Shown here: one piece after another, positions 32,974 through 42,050 of the stretch
How the letters are laid out: each line of letters begins with the position of its first letter
How positions within the stretch are numbered: position 1 is the first letter of the stretch
DNA from: Bog-473 sp963781955
Lineage (GTDB): Bacteria > Actinomycetota > Acidimicrobiia > Acidimicrobiales > RAAP-2
DNA length: 64,000 bases
NCBI GenBank assembly: GCA_963781955.1
Contig: CAWAHU010000002.1
Coordinates: 124,001 to 188,000 of the forward strand
Direction: 5' to 3'
The notes under the pieces: model-generated
Database searches by the model: none
What the model was told of the DNA's origin: nothing
What the model saw: the letters and a program-made list of their open reading frames with translations, nothing else
Program-made: the position numbers and the translations under genes

Positions 32974-34644
32974 TCATGTCTCCGCCTCGAGCTCGTGCTT
33001 CATGACCTTCCCCGTCTCGGTGTGGGGCAGTGCTTCCCGGAACTCGACGTAGGCAGGCACCTTGAAGGGGGCGAGCGCCGCGCCAACCCACGCCCGGACC
33101 TGTTCGGTCGAGAGGTCGGCGCGGTCGCGCCGCACGACGAAGGCCTTCACCTCTTGCCCGAGGGCTTGATGCGGAACGCCGACGACTGCGCACTCGACGA
33201 TGCCGGGATGTTCGACGAGCCGGTTCTCGATCTCAGGGGGGTAGATGTTCTCACCCCCGCGAATGATCAGGTCCCGCATCCGGCTCTCGAGGCGGAGCAC
33301 GCCGTCGCTGATCACACCGAAGTCGCCGGTACGGTACCAACCCTGGGCGTCCACGGCCGCCGCGGTCTCCTCTGGGTTGTCCCAGTAGCCGAGGAACACG
33401 GAGGCCGAGCGGATGTGGATCTCGCCGACCTGGCCGGGGCCGAGCGCCCGTCCGCCGGGATCGCGGACTTCGATCTCGTGGGTCGGCCACGCCGCACCCA
33501 CCGACTCGGGGTGGTCGATCAGCAGCTGGCCGGACGCGATCGTCCCGAGACCGCACGTCTCGGTCATCCCGTAGCCGTTGGACAGCACGACGTCGGGGAG
33601 ACGCTCCTGGAACTCCCGCACCAACGCCGGGGGGAAGACGGCGCCACCGGACGCCGCCGCCCGGAGTGAGGACAGGTCGGCGCGGTCGAAGCCGGGATGG
33701 TCGAGGATCCTCCAGTAGTGCGTCGGCACGGCGCTCCACGCCTGAATGCCGTACTGCTCGGTGAGCTCCAGGTGGACTCGCTCGTCCCAGCGGCCAGGCG
33801 GCGGGAACACCACCGTGGAAGCCGCCCAGGGAGCGCCAAAGAGCGAGATGGTCCCCGAGATGTGGAACAGGGGACCGACAACCATGACGACACTCCCCCT
33901 GGGTCCGAGGGGGTCGAGGCCCATCTGTGCGGCTCCGAGCGCGCCCTTGAGCGCGCTCGACTGCGTGGCGTGGATCAGGTTCCGGTGGCTCACGGTCGCG
34001 CCCTTGGGCCGGCCGGTGGTACCGCTGGTGAACATGACGATCGCCGGATCGTCCTCGGCCACCAGCCCTTCGGGGAGTACCGCACTCGGCGTGGCCGCAT
34101 CGACCACCGCCGACAGAGACTGGGCCCGGACGCCGGCTCGGCCGAGGCGCTCGAGGCGGGCTTCGTCGGCCAGCACCAGGGCCGGCCCGGCGAGCTCGGT
34201 CCCGTAAGCGAGCTCCGGCGGCGCCCACCATCCGTTGAGACCCACCACCACGGCACCTGCGGCCACCGCGGCCCAGTACGTGAGGACGTACTCGAGGGAG
34301 TTGGCGCTGGCAATGGCGATGCGGTCACCGGGCCGGACGGCGTGTTCGTCGTGCAGCGTCGTCGCCAGACCGCCGACTCGGTCGAGTGCCTCGCCGTAGC
34401 TCAGCTCGACGTCCGGGAACACGAGGAACCGCACGTCCCGGGGGGCGAGGCGCATGAGCGCCCCGAGCTCGCGGGGGCGCTGCGCGTACACCTCCACCTC
34501 GCGGCCGAGCACCGACTCGCGTCGAATCTCGAACGGTGACCCAGGACCGAGAATGCGGGCGCGGACGTCGGGCTCGAGCGGCTGATCCGACTCGACCCAG
34601 CCGAGGCGCACCGGCTTCACGCCGGAATCGGGACCCGGGTGCAC
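32974..34644 (-). CDS. AMP-binding acyl-CoA synthetase
   Basis: A 556-residue adenylate-forming enzyme. MFTSGTTGRPKGATVSH is the P-loop, SNGYGMTETCGLG binds the adenylate, GWYRTGDFG is the motor/hinge motif and TETGKVMKHEL near the end contains the catalytic lysine. It activates a carboxylic acid through acyl-AMP to acyl-CoA. GTG 34644 is taken as the start; about 40 residues before the first clear motif are typical of FadD-like proteins. It leads the acyl-CoA dehydrogenase in a two-gene unit. Confidence 0.9.
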   Translation of the reverse strand: MHPGPDSGVKPVRLGWVESDQPLEPDVRARILGPGSPFEIRRESVLGREVEVYAQRPRELGALMRLAPRDVRFLVFPDVELSYGEALDRVGGLATTLHDEHAVRPGDRIAIASANSLEYVLTYWAAVAAGAVVVGLNGWWAPPELAYGTELAGPALVLADEARLERLGRAGVRAQSLSAVVDAATPSAVLPEGLVAEDDPAIVMFTSGTTGRPKGATVSHRNLIHATQSSALKGALGAAQMGLDPLGPRGSVVMVVGPLFHISGTISLFGAPWAASTVVFPPPGRWDERVHLELTEQYGIQAWSAVPTHYWRILDHPGFDRADLSSLRAAASGGAVFPPALVREFQERLPDVVLSNGYGMTETCGLGTIASGQLLIDHPESVGAAWPTHEIEVRDPGGRALGPGQVGEIHIRSASVFLGYWDNPEETAAAVDAQGWYRTGDFGVISDGVLRLESRMRDLIIRGGENIYPPEIENRLVEHPGIVECAVVGVPHQALGQEVKAFVVRRDRADLSTEQVRAWVGAALAPFKVPAYVEFREALPHTETGKVMKHELEAET

Positions 34645-34777
34645 ACCAGCAATGTACCGACGCCAGACAACGGACGGACACCGCTGCGACGACCGAGAGT
34701 GCCCGGCCCAAGACGGCGGACGTGCCGGGCCGGCCCAACCGTAGGATCACCGGGGCATCGTCCGAGAGGTGGAAACC

Positions 34778-35359
34778 ATGCGACTGGTCCTGGCGTCCGG
34801 GTCACCGGCGAGACTGCGCGTGCTACGCAACGCCGGCTTCGACCCCGAGGTCGTGGTGAGCGGTGTACCCGAGGACATCGATGTGACCCCCACCGCTTCA
34901 TTGGTGCGCGAGCTGGCGGAGCGGAAGGCCGAAGCGGTCGCTCCACAGTGCCCGGGCTCTCTGGTCATCGGGTGCGACTCCATGCTCGAGGTCGACGGCA
35001 GGGCACGCGGAAAGCCCGGGAACGAAGCCGGAGCGATCGAGATGTGGCGCACCCAATCGGGCCGGACGGGGACACTGATGACCGGACACTGCGTCATCGA
35101 CACGGCACGGAACCTTCGCCGGAGCGCGGTGGCGCACACGCTCATCCGGTTCGCCGAACCCGACGACGACGAGTTGCGGGCCTACGTGGCGAGCGGCGAG
35201 CCGTTGGTCACCGCGGGCGCCTTCACGATCGAGGGCAAGGGGGCCCCGTTCGTCGCGGGAATCGACGGGGACCCTGGCAACGTACTCGGCCTGTCGGTGC
35301 CGACCATGCGCTCCCTCCTCACGGAGCTCGGCCTGCGCGTGACGGATTTGTGGGTCTGA
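34778..35359 (+). CDS. maf: Maf-like nucleoside triphosphate pyrophosphatase
   Basis: A 193-residue Maf/HAM1-fold protein. RLVLASGSPARLRVLRNAGF is the signature start, ELAERKAEAV and IGCDSMLEVDGRARGKPGN contain the conserved metal and substrate residues, and FTIEGKGAPFVAGIDGDPGNVLGLS is the standard C-terminal motif. It hydrolyses non-canonical or modified NTPs (dTTP, UTP or m7GTP in studied members), a house-cleaning role. ATG 34778 follows GAGAGGTGG. It lies between the CoA-synthetase divergent gap and the hyp operon. Confidence 0.9.
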   Translation: MRLVLASGSPARLRVLRNAGFDPEVVVSGVPEDIDVTPTASLVRELAERKAEAVAPQCPGSLVIGCDSMLEVDGRARGKPGNEAGAIEMWRTQSGRTGTLMTGHCVIDTARNLRRSAVAHTLIRFAEPDDDELRAYVASGEPLVTAGAFTIEGKGAPFVAGIDGDPGNVLGLSVPTMRSLLTELGLRVTDLWV

Positions 35360-35462
35360 CCACGAACGTGGTCCCACACCACGGGTGACGGAAGTGCCAC
35401 GGTGGCCGTGCAAAGGTGAACGCCGTCAACGCCACCAGCGCACCTGGACACCATCGTCCATA

Positions 35463-35476
35463 TACCCCCGAGGGTA
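35463..35476. promoter_or_regulatory. TACCC-N4-GGGTA inverted repeat upstream of hyp operon
   Basis: TACCCCCGAGGGTA is an inverted repeat (TACCC-ccga-GGGTA), with flanking ATA on the left, in the 198-base gap before hypF. The sequence resembles metal-sensor (CsoR/RcnR-class) operators, which carry G/C tracts flanked by AT. That would fit nickel-linked control, but no CsoR-family gene is in the window. Confidence 0.35.
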
Positions 35477-35557
35477 CTCTCCTCAGAGGCCGAGGTCGCA
35501 GGCTCACGCGCGTGATCCCCAACTCGGGGAACATGGTCCTGTGATCTGGCGGCGTTC

Positions 35558-37909
35558 GTGACGACACGGCGGGTGGCGGTCCGGGTGACCGGCGTCGTAC
35601 AGGGCGTCGGGTTCCGCCCCTTCGTGGCCACGGTGGCGGGGAGGCTGGGCCTGTGCGGCCACGTCGGCAACGACGAGGCGGGGGTCTTCCTCGAGGCTGA
35701 AGGGGACACCGCTGCGGTCCAGCGGTTGCTGGCCGCCCTCGACACCCCGCCTCCCGGCGCCCGGCTCGACGCGGTGGCGGTGAGCGAGCTCCCGCTCCAG
35801 GGGGAGTCGGGGTTCCGCATCGTGGAGAGCCGTCACGTCCCCGGTGCCGTGACGGGCATCCCGCCCGACGTGGCCACGTGCGACGCCTGCCTGTCCGAGC
35901 TCTTCGACCCGTCGGACCGGCGGTATCGCTACCCGTTCATCGCGTGCTGCCGCTGCGGACCGCGCTACAGCTTCGCCACCGGCCTCCCCTACGACCGGGC
36001 CACGACGACGATGACGGAGTTCACCCTCTGCACCACCTGCCGGGCCGAGTACGACGACCCGGCTGACCGGCGCTTCCACGCCCAGCCCGCCTGCTGCCCG
36101 GCCTGCGGACCAATGCTGGCGGCGCGCCGCCCTGACGGCGCGGACGCCGGCGTCGGTGAAGCGGCGCTCGAGGCCGCGGCTGCGGCACTGGCCAGCGGCG
36201 CGGTGGTGGCGCTCAAGGGGGTGGGCGGGTACCACCTGGCCGTCGACGCCGCCGACCCCGACGCCGTGGCCCGGCTGCGCGCCCTGAAGCGTCGCTCCGC
36301 CAAGCCCTTCGCCGTGATGGTCCCCGACCTGGCGGCCGCCCGGCGCATCGCGGACCTCGACGCAGCCGGGGCGGCGGCGCTCTGCGGCCCGGTGGCGCCC
36401 GTCGTCATCGCCCCGGTGCGCACCGGGGCCCGGGCCCGGCACATCGCCGGGACCTCGGCTCCGGGCACGGGCACCGTCGGGGTCCTGGTGCCGTCGACGC
36501 CGCTCCAGCACCTGCTGGTGGCCACCGGGTCGCTGGCCGGCCAGGGCGGCGACCTGGCGTTGGTCATGACCTCGGGCAATGTCTCGGGCGAGCCGATCTG
36601 CATCGACGCGAACGAGGTGTCGGCGCGGCTCGGCGCGCTATGCGACCTCTTCGTCCACCACGACCGCCGTGTCCACCAGGCCGTCGACGACTCGGTGATC
36701 CGGCAGGTGGCCGGGCGCGCCCAGCCCGTGCGCCGCAGCCGGGGCGAGGCTCCCCTGCCGATCCGCCTGCCGCTGCCCGCGCCTCCCTCGCTGGCCGTCG
36801 GCGGGGAACTGAAGGCGACCTGCGGCGCCGCGGTCGGACGGCGCGCCGTGCTGAGCCAGCACATCGGGGACGCGGTGAACCTCGAGACGCTCGAACACCT
36901 CGAGCGCACTGCCGCGCTCCTCCTCGACCTCGTCGGCGTCCGGCCCGAGGTGGTGGTGGCCGACTCCCACCCCGGCTACCGCTCGCGCGCTCTGGCCGCT
37001 CGCTGGGCCGTCGAACGCGGGGCGCACCTCGTGGAGGTGCAGCACCACCACGCCCATCTGGCCTCGCTGCTGGCCGAGCACGGCATCGCGCCCGGGTCGC
37101 CGGTGCTCGGCGTCGTCTTCGACGGGACCGGCTACGGCGCGGACGGGACGATCTGGGGGGGCGAGCTCCTGCTCGGGTCCTACGACGGCGCCGAACGGGT
37201 CGGTCACCTGGCCCCGGTGGCGTTGCCGGGCGGGGACGCCGCGATCGCCCACCCGGCTCGCACCGCCCTGGCCCACCTGGCGGCGGCCGGCCTGGGCGTC
37301 GAGCACGCCCCTGCCGTGCAGGGCGCGACCGGCGAGGTCGAGCGGGGCGTCGTCAGCCGCATGCTGGCCACGGGCACCGGCTGCTCCCCGACGACGAGCG
37401 TGGGGCGGCTGTTCGATGCCGTGGCCAGCATCCTTGGCGTCTGCCAGGAGGCCACGTACGAGGGCCAGGCGGCGGTCGAGCTCGAAGCCCTGGCGGCGAC
37501 GGCGGGTGGCGTGCTCGGGGCACCGGCCGCCCGAAAGTCCGGCGGGCACGGCCCGGTTCTCCCCGTACGGACGGGACACGCCGGGCTCGTCTTGGACTCA
37601 ACCCCGCTGCTCACGGGCCTGGTGGGCGAGCTGGCCGACGGGGCGCCGCCCGCCGTGCTCGCGCTCGAGTTCCATCGGGCGCTGGCCGAGGCCGTCGCCG
37701 AAGCGGCGGAGGCGGTGCGCGACCGGACGGGGGTGGGGGTCGTCGGCCTGAGCGGCGGCGTCTTCCAGAACGCATTGCTGTCGTCGCTGTGCTCTGCGAG
37801 GCTGCAACAGCGGGGGTTCGAGGTGCTCCAGCACGAGGTGGTTCCACCCAACGACGGTGGACTCGCACTCGGGCAGCTGGCCGTGGCGGCGGCGCGAGGA
37901 GGTGAGTGA
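35558..37909 (+). CDS. hypF: [NiFe] hydrogenase maturation carbamoyltransferase HypF
   Basis: A 783-residue four-domain protein. The acylphosphatase domain carries VTGVVQGVGFRPFV (residues 10-23). Two C4 zinc fingers follow (CDAC to CRCG, then CTTC to CPAC), then a YrdC-like ATP-binding domain and a C-terminal Kae1-like domain with HHHAHLASLLAEHG and VFDGTGYGADGTIWGGE. HypF makes the cyanide precursor: it activates carbamoyl phosphate and transfers carbamoyl to the C-terminal cysteine of HypE. GTG 35558 is the likely start. It heads the order F-C-D-E-A-B, with HypC starting five bases after its stop. Confidence 0.95.
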   Translation: MTTRRVAVRVTGVVQGVGFRPFVATVAGRLGLCGHVGNDEAGVFLEAEGDTAAVQRLLAALDTPPPGARLDAVAVSELPLQGESGFRIVESRHVPGAVTGIPPDVATCDACLSELFDPSDRRYRYPFIACCRCGPRYSFATGLPYDRATTTMTEFTLCTTCRAEYDDPADRRFHAQPACCPACGPMLAARRPDGADAGVGEAALEAAAAALASGAVVALKGVGGYHLAVDAADPDAVARLRALKRRSAKPFAVMVPDLAAARRIADLDAAGAAALCGPVAPVVIAPVRTGARARHIAGTSAPGTGTVGVLVPSTPLQHLLVATGSLAGQGGDLALVMTSGNVSGEPICIDANEVSARLGALCDLFVHHDRRVHQAVDDSVIRQVAGRAQPVRRSRGEAPLPIRLPLPAPPSLAVGGELKATCGAAVGRRAVLSQHIGDAVNLETLEHLERTAALLLDLVGVRPEVVVADSHPGYRSRALAARWAVERGAHLVEVQHHHAHLASLLAEHGIAPGSPVLGVVFDGTGYGADGTIWGGELLLGSYDGAERVGHLAPVALPGGDAAIAHPARTALAHLAAAGLGVEHAPAVQGATGEVERGVVSRMLATGTGCSPTTSVGRLFDAVASILGVCQEATYEGQAAVELEALAATAGGVLGAPAARKSGGHGPVLPVRTGHAGLVLDSTPLLTGLVGELADGAPPAVLALEFHRALAEAVAEAAEAVRDRTGVGVVGLSGGVFQNALLSSLCSARLQQRGFEVLQHEVVPPNDGGLALGQLAVAAARGGE

Positions 37910-37913
37910 AGAG

Positions 37914-38162
37914 ATGTGCCTCGGAGTGCCCGGAAGGGTCAAGGAGACCTGGGAGGCCGGCGGGACCCGGATGGCCCGCGTCGACTTCGGCGGGGTCCGC
38001 AAGGAGGTCTGCCTGGTCTACGTGCCCGAGGTCGAGGTCGGCGACTACACGATCGTGCACGTCGGCTTCGCGCTGGCCAAGCTGGACGAGGCGTCGGCCC
38101 TCGAGACCCTCGAACTCTTCCGCCAGGTGGGTCAGCTCGAAGAGGAAGTGGGGACAATGTGA
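37914..38162 (+). CDS. hypC: hydrogenase maturation chaperone HypC
   Basis: An 82-residue HypC. It starts MCLGVPGRV, with the essential Cys2 that carries the Fe(CN)2CO unit and binds the large subunit, and continues RVDFGGVRKEVCLVYVPEVEVGDYTIVHVGFAL, the family barrel. HypC and HypD form the scaffold on which the iron centre is built. AGGAGG lies 10-15 bases before ATG 37914. The stop overlaps the hypD GTG by four bases (GTGA). Confidence 0.95.
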   Translation: MCLGVPGRVKETWEAGGTRMARVDFGGVRKEVCLVYVPEVEVGDYTIVHVGFALAKLDEASALETLELFRQVGQLEEEVGTM

Positions 38163-39262
38163 GGTACCTCGACGAGTTCAACGACCCCGGGCTCGCCCGA
38201 TCCCTGCTCGACGACATCGCCCGGCGGACCACGAGGCCCTGGTCGATCATGGAGGTCTGCGGGGGCCAGACCCACAGCATCATCCGCAACGGCATCGACC
38301 AGCTCCTCCCCGAGCAACTGACGCTGGTCCACGGCCCGGGCTGCCCGGTCTGCGTGACTCCGTTGGAGACCATCGACCGCGCCCTGGCCATCGCCTCCCT
38401 TCCGGAGGTCACGTTCTGCACCTTCGGCGACATGGCCCGGGTGCCGGGGTCCTCCACGGACCTGCTGAGCGTCAAGGCGGCGGGTGGCGACGTCCGGCTC
38501 GTCTACTCGCCCCTCGACGCACTGCAGCTCGCCGAGGCCGACCCGACGCGCCAGGTCGTGTTCTTCGCCATCGGGTTCGAGACCACCGCCCCGGCCAACG
38601 CCATGGCCGTCAGGCTGGCGCGCGACAAGAGCCTGGACAACTTCTCGTTGCTCGTCTCCCACGTGCTGGTCCCACCGGCCATCGACGCCATCCTCGACGC
38701 GCCCGGTTGCCGGGTGCAGGGCTTCCTGGCTGCCGGCCATGTCTGCACGGTCATGGGCACGGCGGAGTACGAGCCGCTGGTCGTGCGCCACCACGTCCCC
38801 ATCGTGGTGACCGGCTTCGAGCCGCTCGACGTGCTCGAAGGGATCCGGCGTGCCGTGGCCCAGCTGGAGTCGGGCCGCGCCGAGTTGGAGAACGCGTACG
38901 AGCGGGCGGTGCGCCCCGAGGGCAACCCCGCGGCCCGGCGGGTGCTCGACGAGGTCTTCGAGACCTGCGACCGCACGTGGCGGGGCATCGGTCCCATCCC
39001 GGGATCAGGCTGGCGGCTGCGGGACGAGTGGGCCTCCTTCGACGCCGAGCAACGGTTCGACGTCGGTCGGATCACTGCGGTGGAGCCGGCAGCGTGCCGG
39101 GCCGGCGAGGTGCTGCAGGGGCTGTGCACGCCAACGGAGTGCGAGGCCTTCGGCACCGCCTGCACGCCCAGGACGCCGCTGGGGGCGCCGATGGTGTCGA
39201 GCGAGGGGGCGTGCGCGGCCTACTACCGGTACCGCCGCCTCGGGGTGCCGGTCGCCCGCTGA
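38159..39262 (+). CDS. hypD: hydrogenase maturation iron-sulfur scaffold HypD
   Basis: A 367-residue HypD. MEVCGGQTHSIIRNGI contains the active cysteine, LVHGPGCPVCVTP the second cysteine pair, and FAIGFETTAPA and AAGHVCTVMG follow. The C-terminal cysteines around GLCTPTECEAFGTACTP hold the [4Fe-4S] cluster. HypD with HypC assembles the Fe(CN)2CO group using cyanide from HypE. GTG 38159 overlaps the hypC stop. Its own TGA overlaps the hypE ATG (TGATG). Confidence 0.95.
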   Translation: MRYLDEFNDPGLARSLLDDIARRTTRPWSIMEVCGGQTHSIIRNGIDQLLPEQLTLVHGPGCPVCVTPLETIDRALAIASLPEVTFCTFGDMARVPGSSTDLLSVKAAGGDVRLVYSPLDALQLAEADPTRQVVFFAIGFETTAPANAMAVRLARDKSLDNFSLLVSHVLVPPAIDAILDAPGCRVQGFLAAGHVCTVMGTAEYEPLVVRHHVPIVVTGFEPLDVLEGIRRAVAQLESGRAELENAYERAVRPEGNPAARRVLDEVFETCDRTWRGIGPIPGSGWRLRDEWASFDAEQRFDVGRITAVEPAACRAGEVLQGLCTPTECEAFGTACTPRTPLGAPMVSSEGACAAYYRYRRLGVPVAR

Positions 39263-40329
39263 TGGTCGCCGACCCCTCGGCCTGGTCCTGCCCGGTCCCG
39301 CTGCGCCATCACGACACGGTGGTCCTCGGCCACGGGTCGGGTGGTCGCCTCAGCGCCGAGCTGATCGACCACCTCTTCCGGCCTGCCTTCGCCGGAGCCG
39401 ACGGATCCCTGGCCGACCTCGGCGACGCCGCGCTGGTGGGGATCGGCGGCGCCGACGGACCGCGCCTTGCCTTCTCGACCGACTCGTTCGTGGTCCATCC
39501 CCGCTCGTTCCCGGGCGGCGACCTGGGCGACCTGGCGGTGAACGGCACCGTCAACGACGTGGCGATGGTCGGCGCCACGCCGCTCGTGCTCTCGGCCGCG
39601 TTCGTGCTCGAGGAGGGCCTCCCCCTGGCCGAGCTCGGTCACCTGGCCGCCTCCATGGGCGCGGCGGCCCGCCGGGTGGGGGTGCCCATCGTCACCGGCG
39701 ACACCAAGGTCGTCGACCTTGGCCATGGCGACGGGGTCTACGTCACCACGAGCGGCATCGGCCTGGTCCCGGCCGGAGTGGACCTCGGCCCACACCGGGT
39801 GTGTCCCGGCGACGCCGTCGTGGTGTCCGGTCCGATCGGGCTCCACGGCATCGCCGTCCTGTCCGTCCGGGAGGGATTCACCTTCGGGGTCGACGTGGAG
39901 TCGGACACCGCGCCGCTGCACGGCCTGGTGGCCGACCTGCTCGGCGACGGGGTCGACGTCCACATGCTGCGTGACCCGACGCGCGGCGGCGTGGCCGCAA
40001 CCTGCAACGAGATCGCGGCAGCGGCGCAGGCCGGGCTCGACCTGGTGGAGGCGGCGGTGCCGGTGCCCGAGGCCGTGGCCGCGGCGTGCGAGTTGCTGGG
40101 CCTCGATCCCCTCGAGGTGGCCAACGAGGGCCGGTTGGTCGCCGTGGTGGGTGCGCCGGACGGCGAGCGGGCGCTCGAGGTGATGGCGCGCCACCCACTC
40201 GGTGCCGGGGCGGCGCGCATCGGGACCATCGTCGAGGCACACCCGGGGGTCGTCGTGGCCCGCACCGGGATCGGCGGGTCCCGCGTGGTGGACCTCCCCC
40301 TGGCCGAGCAGCTGCCGAGGATCTGCTGA
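39262..40329 (+). CDS. hypE: hydrogenase maturation protein HypE
   Basis: A 355-residue PurM-like protein. VVLGHGSGGRL is the ATP-site glycine motif, VNGTVNDVAMVGATPL contains the aspartates of the family, RDPTRGGVAATCNEIA is a later conserved segment, and the chain ends LPRIC with the terminal cysteine. That cysteine is carbamoylated by HypF and dehydrated to thiocyanate, then donated to HypCD. It is notable that the same fold occurs in purM at the right end of the window. ATG 39262 shares a base with the hypD stop. Confidence 0.95.
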   Translation: MVADPSAWSCPVPLRHHDTVVLGHGSGGRLSAELIDHLFRPAFAGADGSLADLGDAALVGIGGADGPRLAFSTDSFVVHPRSFPGGDLGDLAVNGTVNDVAMVGATPLVLSAAFVLEEGLPLAELGHLAASMGAAARRVGVPIVTGDTKVVDLGHGDGVYVTTSGIGLVPAGVDLGPHRVCPGDAVVVSGPIGLHGIAVLSVREGFTFGVDVESDTAPLHGLVADLLGDGVDVHMLRDPTRGGVAATCNEIAAAAQAGLDLVEAAVPVPEAVAAACELLGLDPLEVANEGRLVAVVGAPDGERALEVMARHPLGAGAARIGTIVEAHPGVVVARTGIGGSRVVDLPLAEQLPRIC

Positions 40330-40331
40330 GC

Positions 40332-40670
40332 GTGCACGAGCTGTCGATCTGCCGCTCCATCGCCGAGGTGACGCTTCGCCATGCCCACGGGCGGCCTGTC
40401 GGCGTCGTGACGGTCAAGGTCGGGGCCTTCCGCCAGGTGGTGCCCACGACGCTCGAGCACTGCTGGGAGATGGCGACCGCCACCACACCCCTCGAGGGTT
40501 CCGTCCTGCTCGTCGAGGCGGTGCCGGCCGTGGTCGAGTGCAGCGACTGCGGCGTGCGCAGCGAGCTCGGCGAACCCGTGCCACGCTGCGGGACCTGCGG
40601 GTCGACCGGCGTGGTGCTCCTCCACGGCGAGGAGCTCCTGGTCGCGTCACTCGAGCTGCAGGAGGTCTGA
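40332..40670 (+). CDS. hypA: nickel-insertion metallochaperone HypA
   Basis: A 112-residue HypA. The mature N-terminus MHELSICRSI supplies the nickel ligand His2, and ECSDCGVRSELGEPVPRCGTCGS contains the CxxC-CxxC zinc site. It works with HypB to deliver nickel to the hydrogenase large subunit. GTG 40332 begins two bases after the hypE stop. Its stop is followed after one base by hypB GTG. Confidence 0.93.
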   Translation: MHELSICRSIAEVTLRHAHGRPVGVVTVKVGAFRQVVPTTLEHCWEMATATTPLEGSVLLVEAVPAVVECSDCGVRSELGEPVPRCGTCGSTGVVLLHGEELLVASLELQEV

Positions 40671-40671
40671 G

Positions 40672-41412
40672 GTGGGTCGCTTCCACCGCCACGCCGACGG
40701 AACGGTCCACGCACACGACCACGACGTCGGCGACCACTCCGGATACGAGACGGGCCCGCTGCGCGTCGCGGTGCTCGAGTCGATCCTGTCGGAGAACGAC
40801 CGCACGGCCGCAGCCAACGAGGTGGATTTCGCGCGCGCCGGTGTGCGGGTGGTCAATCTCATGTCCTCGCCCGGTGCGGGCAAGACCACGCTGCTGGCGG
40901 CCGTCCTGGCGCGCGTCGACGACGCCTCGCGGGTGGGCATCGTCGAGGGCGACATTGAGACCAGCCTCGACGCGGACCGCCTCGACGGCTTCGGCGCGCA
41001 GGTCGCGCTCGTCAACACCGGGGACGGTTTCGGCGGCGAATGCCACCTCGACGCCACCATGGTCCGCTCGGCGCTCGGCCGTCTCGACCTCGACGCGCTC
41101 GACCTGGTGGTTATCGAGAACGTTGGGAACCTGGTGTGCCCGGCCGAGTTCGCCGTGGGCGAGTCGGCCAAGGCGATGGTCTACGCGGTGACCGAGGGCG
41201 AGGAGAAGCCGCGCAAGTACCCCGTCATGTTCCGCTCCGTCGAGCTCGTGATCGTCAACAAGACCGACCTCCTCGAGCATCTGGACTTCGACATGGACGC
41301 GTTCGTGGCCAATCTCCACGCCGTCAACCCCGGTGTGCGCACCATCTTCACCAGCGCCAAGACGGGCGACGGGATCGACGAGGTCTGCCGCTGGCTGCTA
41401 GGCGGGTGCTGA
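40672..41412 (+). CDS. hypB: nickel-insertion GTPase HypB
   Basis: A 246-residue HypB. A short His-rich N-terminus (GRFHRHADGTVHAHDHDVGDH) could store nickel. VNLMSSPGAGKTTLL is the P-loop, VEGDIETSLDADR the switch region, VVIENVGNLVCPAEF the conserved nickel-binding motif with its cysteine, and VNKTDLL the guanine motif. It hydrolyses GTP during nickel delivery with HypA. The operon ends here and converges with the DUF1269 gene 19 bases on. Confidence 0.94.
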   Translation: MGRFHRHADGTVHAHDHDVGDHSGYETGPLRVAVLESILSENDRTAAANEVDFARAGVRVVNLMSSPGAGKTTLLAAVLARVDDASRVGIVEGDIETSLDADRLDGFGAQVALVNTGDGFGGECHLDATMVRSALGRLDLDALDLVVIENVGNLVCPAEFAVGESAKAMVYAVTEGEEKPRKYPVMFRSVELVIVNKTDLLEHLDFDMDAFVANLHAVNPGVRTIFTSAKTGDGIDEVCRWLLGGC

Positions 41413-41431
41413 GCCGCGTGCCCGGTCGCAC

Positions 41432-41965
41432 CTAGCCCTTCTCGGCTTCCTTCGCATCGGCCTCGAGGGCCTCCTGGTCGGCCTTGAGCTGCTTCTCCTC
41501 GACCTTCTCGGCGTGCTTCATCGCGGCGCGCACCTTGGCCTCCATGTCGGAGACGGCGACCACGACGAGGCCGGCCTGGCCCTCGTCGAGAGACTCGCCC
41601 AGCTCCTTGAGGTCCTTCCGGCTCATGCCGGCGGCGGCGTGGCCGGCGATGGATCCGAGCACGGCGCCCGCACCGGTGGTGCCGAGCAGGAGCCCGCCGC
41701 CGATGGCGGCCGCCGGAAAGAGGGCGATGACCAGACCGGTGGCCAGACCGATGCCCCCGCCGAACACGCCGCCCACGCGGGTCGGCGTCTCGTGCTTCTT
41801 GACGATCTTCACCTTCCCCTTGTCGTTGCGCTCGACCACCGCGGCGTCGTAGGCGTCTATCAGTCCCGCCTCCGTGTGCAGGTCCTTCACGACGTCGTAG
41901 TCGGCGATGGCGCCTTCGACATCGCCGTAGATGCCGGCGTACACGAACAGGGTGTCAACAGCCAC
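41432..41965 (-). CDS. DUF1269-family membrane stress protein
   Basis: A 177-residue DUF1269 protein. DTLFVYAGIYGDVEGAIADYDVVKDLH is the N-terminal ferredoxin-like unit, TRVGGVFGGGIGLATGLVIALFPAAAIGGGLLLG a glycine-rich double hydrophobic segment, and KAEKVEEKQLKADQEALEAD a charged C-terminal coiled coil. Proteins of this kind are expressed in stress and may associate with the membrane; molecular role unknown. GTG 41965 with GGAGGAG six bases upstream is the clear start. Nothing else lies in the 85 bases to the next gene. Confidence 0.85.
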   Translation of the reverse strand: MAVDTLFVYAGIYGDVEGAIADYDVVKDLHTEAGLIDAYDAAVVERNDKGKVKIVKKHETPTRVGGVFGGGIGLATGLVIALFPAAAIGGGLLLGTTGAGAVLGSIAGHAAAGMSRKDLKELGESLDEGQAGLVVVAVSDMEAKVRAAMKHAEKVEEKQLKADQEALEADAKEAEKG

Positions 41966-42050
41966 AGTTGCTCCTCCTCGAGCTCGAATCAGGTCAGGTT
42001 CTCACCGTAGGTCACCGGCCAGGGCTCACCAAACGACCGGCACGGGCCCG

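Noticed and set aside
35504..38060. Several long minus-strand frames opposite hypF and hypC
   Set aside because: No family motifs; they overlap fully with strongly supported hyp genes and are typical of high-GC antisense frames.
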